From Candidatus Rokuibacteriota bacterium (GTDB lineage: Bacteria; Methylomirabilota; Methylomirabilia; Rokubacteriales; CSP1-6): 64,000 bases of DNA. How positions within the stretch are numbered: the stretch's first letter is position 1; the number at the start of each line of letters is the position of its first letter. Under the pieces are notes generated by a model that worked only from the letters and a program-made list of their open reading frames with translations, did not search any database and had not been told where the DNA came from. Below, in pieces: positions 63,107 through 64,000 of this stretch. The DNA lies in NCBI GenBank assembly GCA_003220535.1, contig QHSU01000076.1, positions 1 to 64,000 of the forward strand, in the 5' to 3' direction. A program made the translations under genes and the position numbers.

Positions 63107-64000
63107 TCAGTCGGTCAGCGCGCGCAGGAGCGCCTGCGCCGTGGCCTTGGCCCTGCGGCCGACGTCGTTCACCGGCCCCACGCACGAAGGACAGCCGACC
63201 CGGCAGGCACACGCCTCGAGCGTCTCGAGCCCGCGGCGGAGGAGATCGGGCAGGATCTCGAACACGTGCTCGGCGAGGCCGATGCCGCCCGCGTGGGAGT
63301 CGTAGAGGTAGATGGTGGGGTTGAAGTGCTCGGCGTCCATCAGCCGTCGCTTGGCCGACTCGCGGGTCGCCACGGCACCGCTCGTCGCCGGCGTCGTGTC
63401 GCCGAGCCAGGAGCCGAGGTCGCGGATGTCACAGAGGAGGAAGATCGGCGCCAGATGGTGGAGCAGGTACGTCACCGCGCGCAGGCCGTCGATCAGCTCC
63501 TCGCGCGAGGGGCCGACCCGCGCCAGGACCTCGAGGCCGACCGTGAGCCAGGCGGCCGTTGTCTGCATCTCCTGCTGCGGCAGCTCGACCTCGCCCGAGC
63601 CGACGTTCTCGAGCGTCCCCATCTTGATCTTCTTGAACCCGACGACCTTCTCCGCCACCAGCACCTCGCCCTGCTCGGCGAGATAGGCGGGCCGCGAGGC
63701 GTCGGCGAGCCGTTGGAGGATCCAGACGCCCTTGGCGCTGATCGCGTCGGTGAAGTAGTCCACCGCGACGCGCTTGACGTACGCGACCTTCTCCTCGTCC
63801 TCGCGGAAGTGGAGCTCCTGCACCTCGTACGGCTCGCTTTCCACCAGGTAGATCGCCTTGGGATAGATCGTCGCGAACGCGCTTGTCCAGTCCACCTCGG
63901 CGATGATCTGGCGCCGCTTCGTCTGCTTCTCGTCGCGCGCGGTGGTGTCGATGACGAGGAAGTTGTCGGTCGTGACGGTCCGGAGAGAGACGTGGTCCGC
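63107..64000 (-). CDS. MrfA (YprA)-like DEAD/DEAH helicase, C-terminal part
   Basis: The gene enters from the right edge; 297 codons including the stop are visible. The DUF1998-type C-terminus has IYPKAIYLVESEPYEVQEL and YLYDSHAGGIGLAEHVFE. A four-Cys cluster follows, CACRVGCPSCVGP plus an upstream Cys, which is the Zn/Fe-S-like site of MrfA. The helicase motifs lie outside the window. Assignment rests on this C-terminus and on the adjacent mrfB-like exonuclease. Confidence 0.8.
   Translation of the reverse strand, partial: ADHVSLRTVTTDNFLVIDTTARDEKQTKRRQIIAEVDWTSAFATIYPKAIYLVESEPYEVQELHFREDEEKVAYVKRVAVDYFTDAISAKGVWILQRLADASRPAYLAEQGEVLVAEKVVGFKKIKMGTLENVGSGEVELPQQEMQTTAAWLTVGLEVLARVGPSREELIDGLRAVTYLLHHLAPIFLLCDIRDLGSWLGDTTPATSGAVATRESAKRRLMDAEHFNPTIYLYDSHAGGIGLAEHVFEILPDLLRRGLETLEACACRVGCPSCVGPVNDVGRRAKATAQALLRALTD

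Overview
The window is high-GC, densely coded bacterial chromosome. Most genes abut or overlap by 1-4 bases. No phage, insertion sequence or CRISPR array is visible. GH57 and GlgE alpha-glucan enzymes, an F420-type PPOX protein, a CIRCE-controlled groESL and a candidate UGA-selenocysteine gene suggest an uncultured environmental lineage, possibly Rokubacteria/Methylomirabilota-like. That assignment is inference, because no complete rRNA gene is present.

Layout. 1-6663 (minus): a truncated sigma-54 activator, a decayed PilZ fragment, a glycogen debranching enzyme and two membrane or lipid-linked glycosyltransferase genes. 6705-7888 (plus): a membrane-anchored cupin and a methyltransferase. 7906-11915 (minus): a tightly coupled cassette of two radical SAM enzymes, a DUF2064 transferase, a Nudix hydrolase and an exported methyltransferase. 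12187-13400: a decaying patch with a redoxin fragment and a TPR fragment around an OsmC-family gene. That gene has an in-frame UGA at the catalytic Cys position, followed by a SECIS-like hairpin. 13532-16329: tRNA-Phe, a PCu(A)C-like lipoprotein, a HemL-like aminomutase and a D-glutamate-cyclase-like protein. 16344-25442: an alpha-glucan/trehalose block (treZ, then divergent GH57 branching enzyme, glgC, DUF3536 GH57 and glgE). 25433-30420: a periplasmic protein, gamma-glutamyltransferase, an AIR-synthase-like protein, glutamate formiminotransferase and a DUF2889 protein. 30417-33170: the copper operon csoR-copA, with a YHS domain fused to CopA and a palindromic CsoR operator. 33422-41605: a lipid kinase and the cell-shape operon mreBCD-mrdA-rodA-rng. 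42010-45488: an uncharacterised protein, csp - DEAD-box helicase - csp, and a highly structured non-coding stretch carrying a copy of the 16S rRNA 3' tail. 45489-54530: ComEA, HNH, ABC-F, PPOX, MFS, DUF971, AlkA-like, metallo-beta-lactamase-fold and KimA-like genes. 54555-58487: the rpsF-ssb-rpsR-rplI-dnaB operon. 58654-60694: groSL. 60737-64000: a hydroxyacid dehydrogenase, a truncated ABC ATPase and an MrfB/MrfA-type DNA repair pair.

How it works together. GlgC makes ADP-glucose and GlgE extends glucan from maltose-1-phosphate. The GH57 enzyme branches the polymer, the debranching enzyme opens it, and TreZ releases trehalose. The shape operon couples the MreB scaffold to the RodA/PBP2 synthase pair. 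The csoR-copA operon handles copper efflux.

The most unusual items are the candidate selenocysteine OsmC gene, a class 3 intein with Ala1 in the DnaB Walker A motif, non-canonical starts of rpsF (CUG) and rpsR (apparently AUU), an internal start for a free YHS domain in copA, and a three-way-junction RNA candidate next to a 16S-tail mimic.
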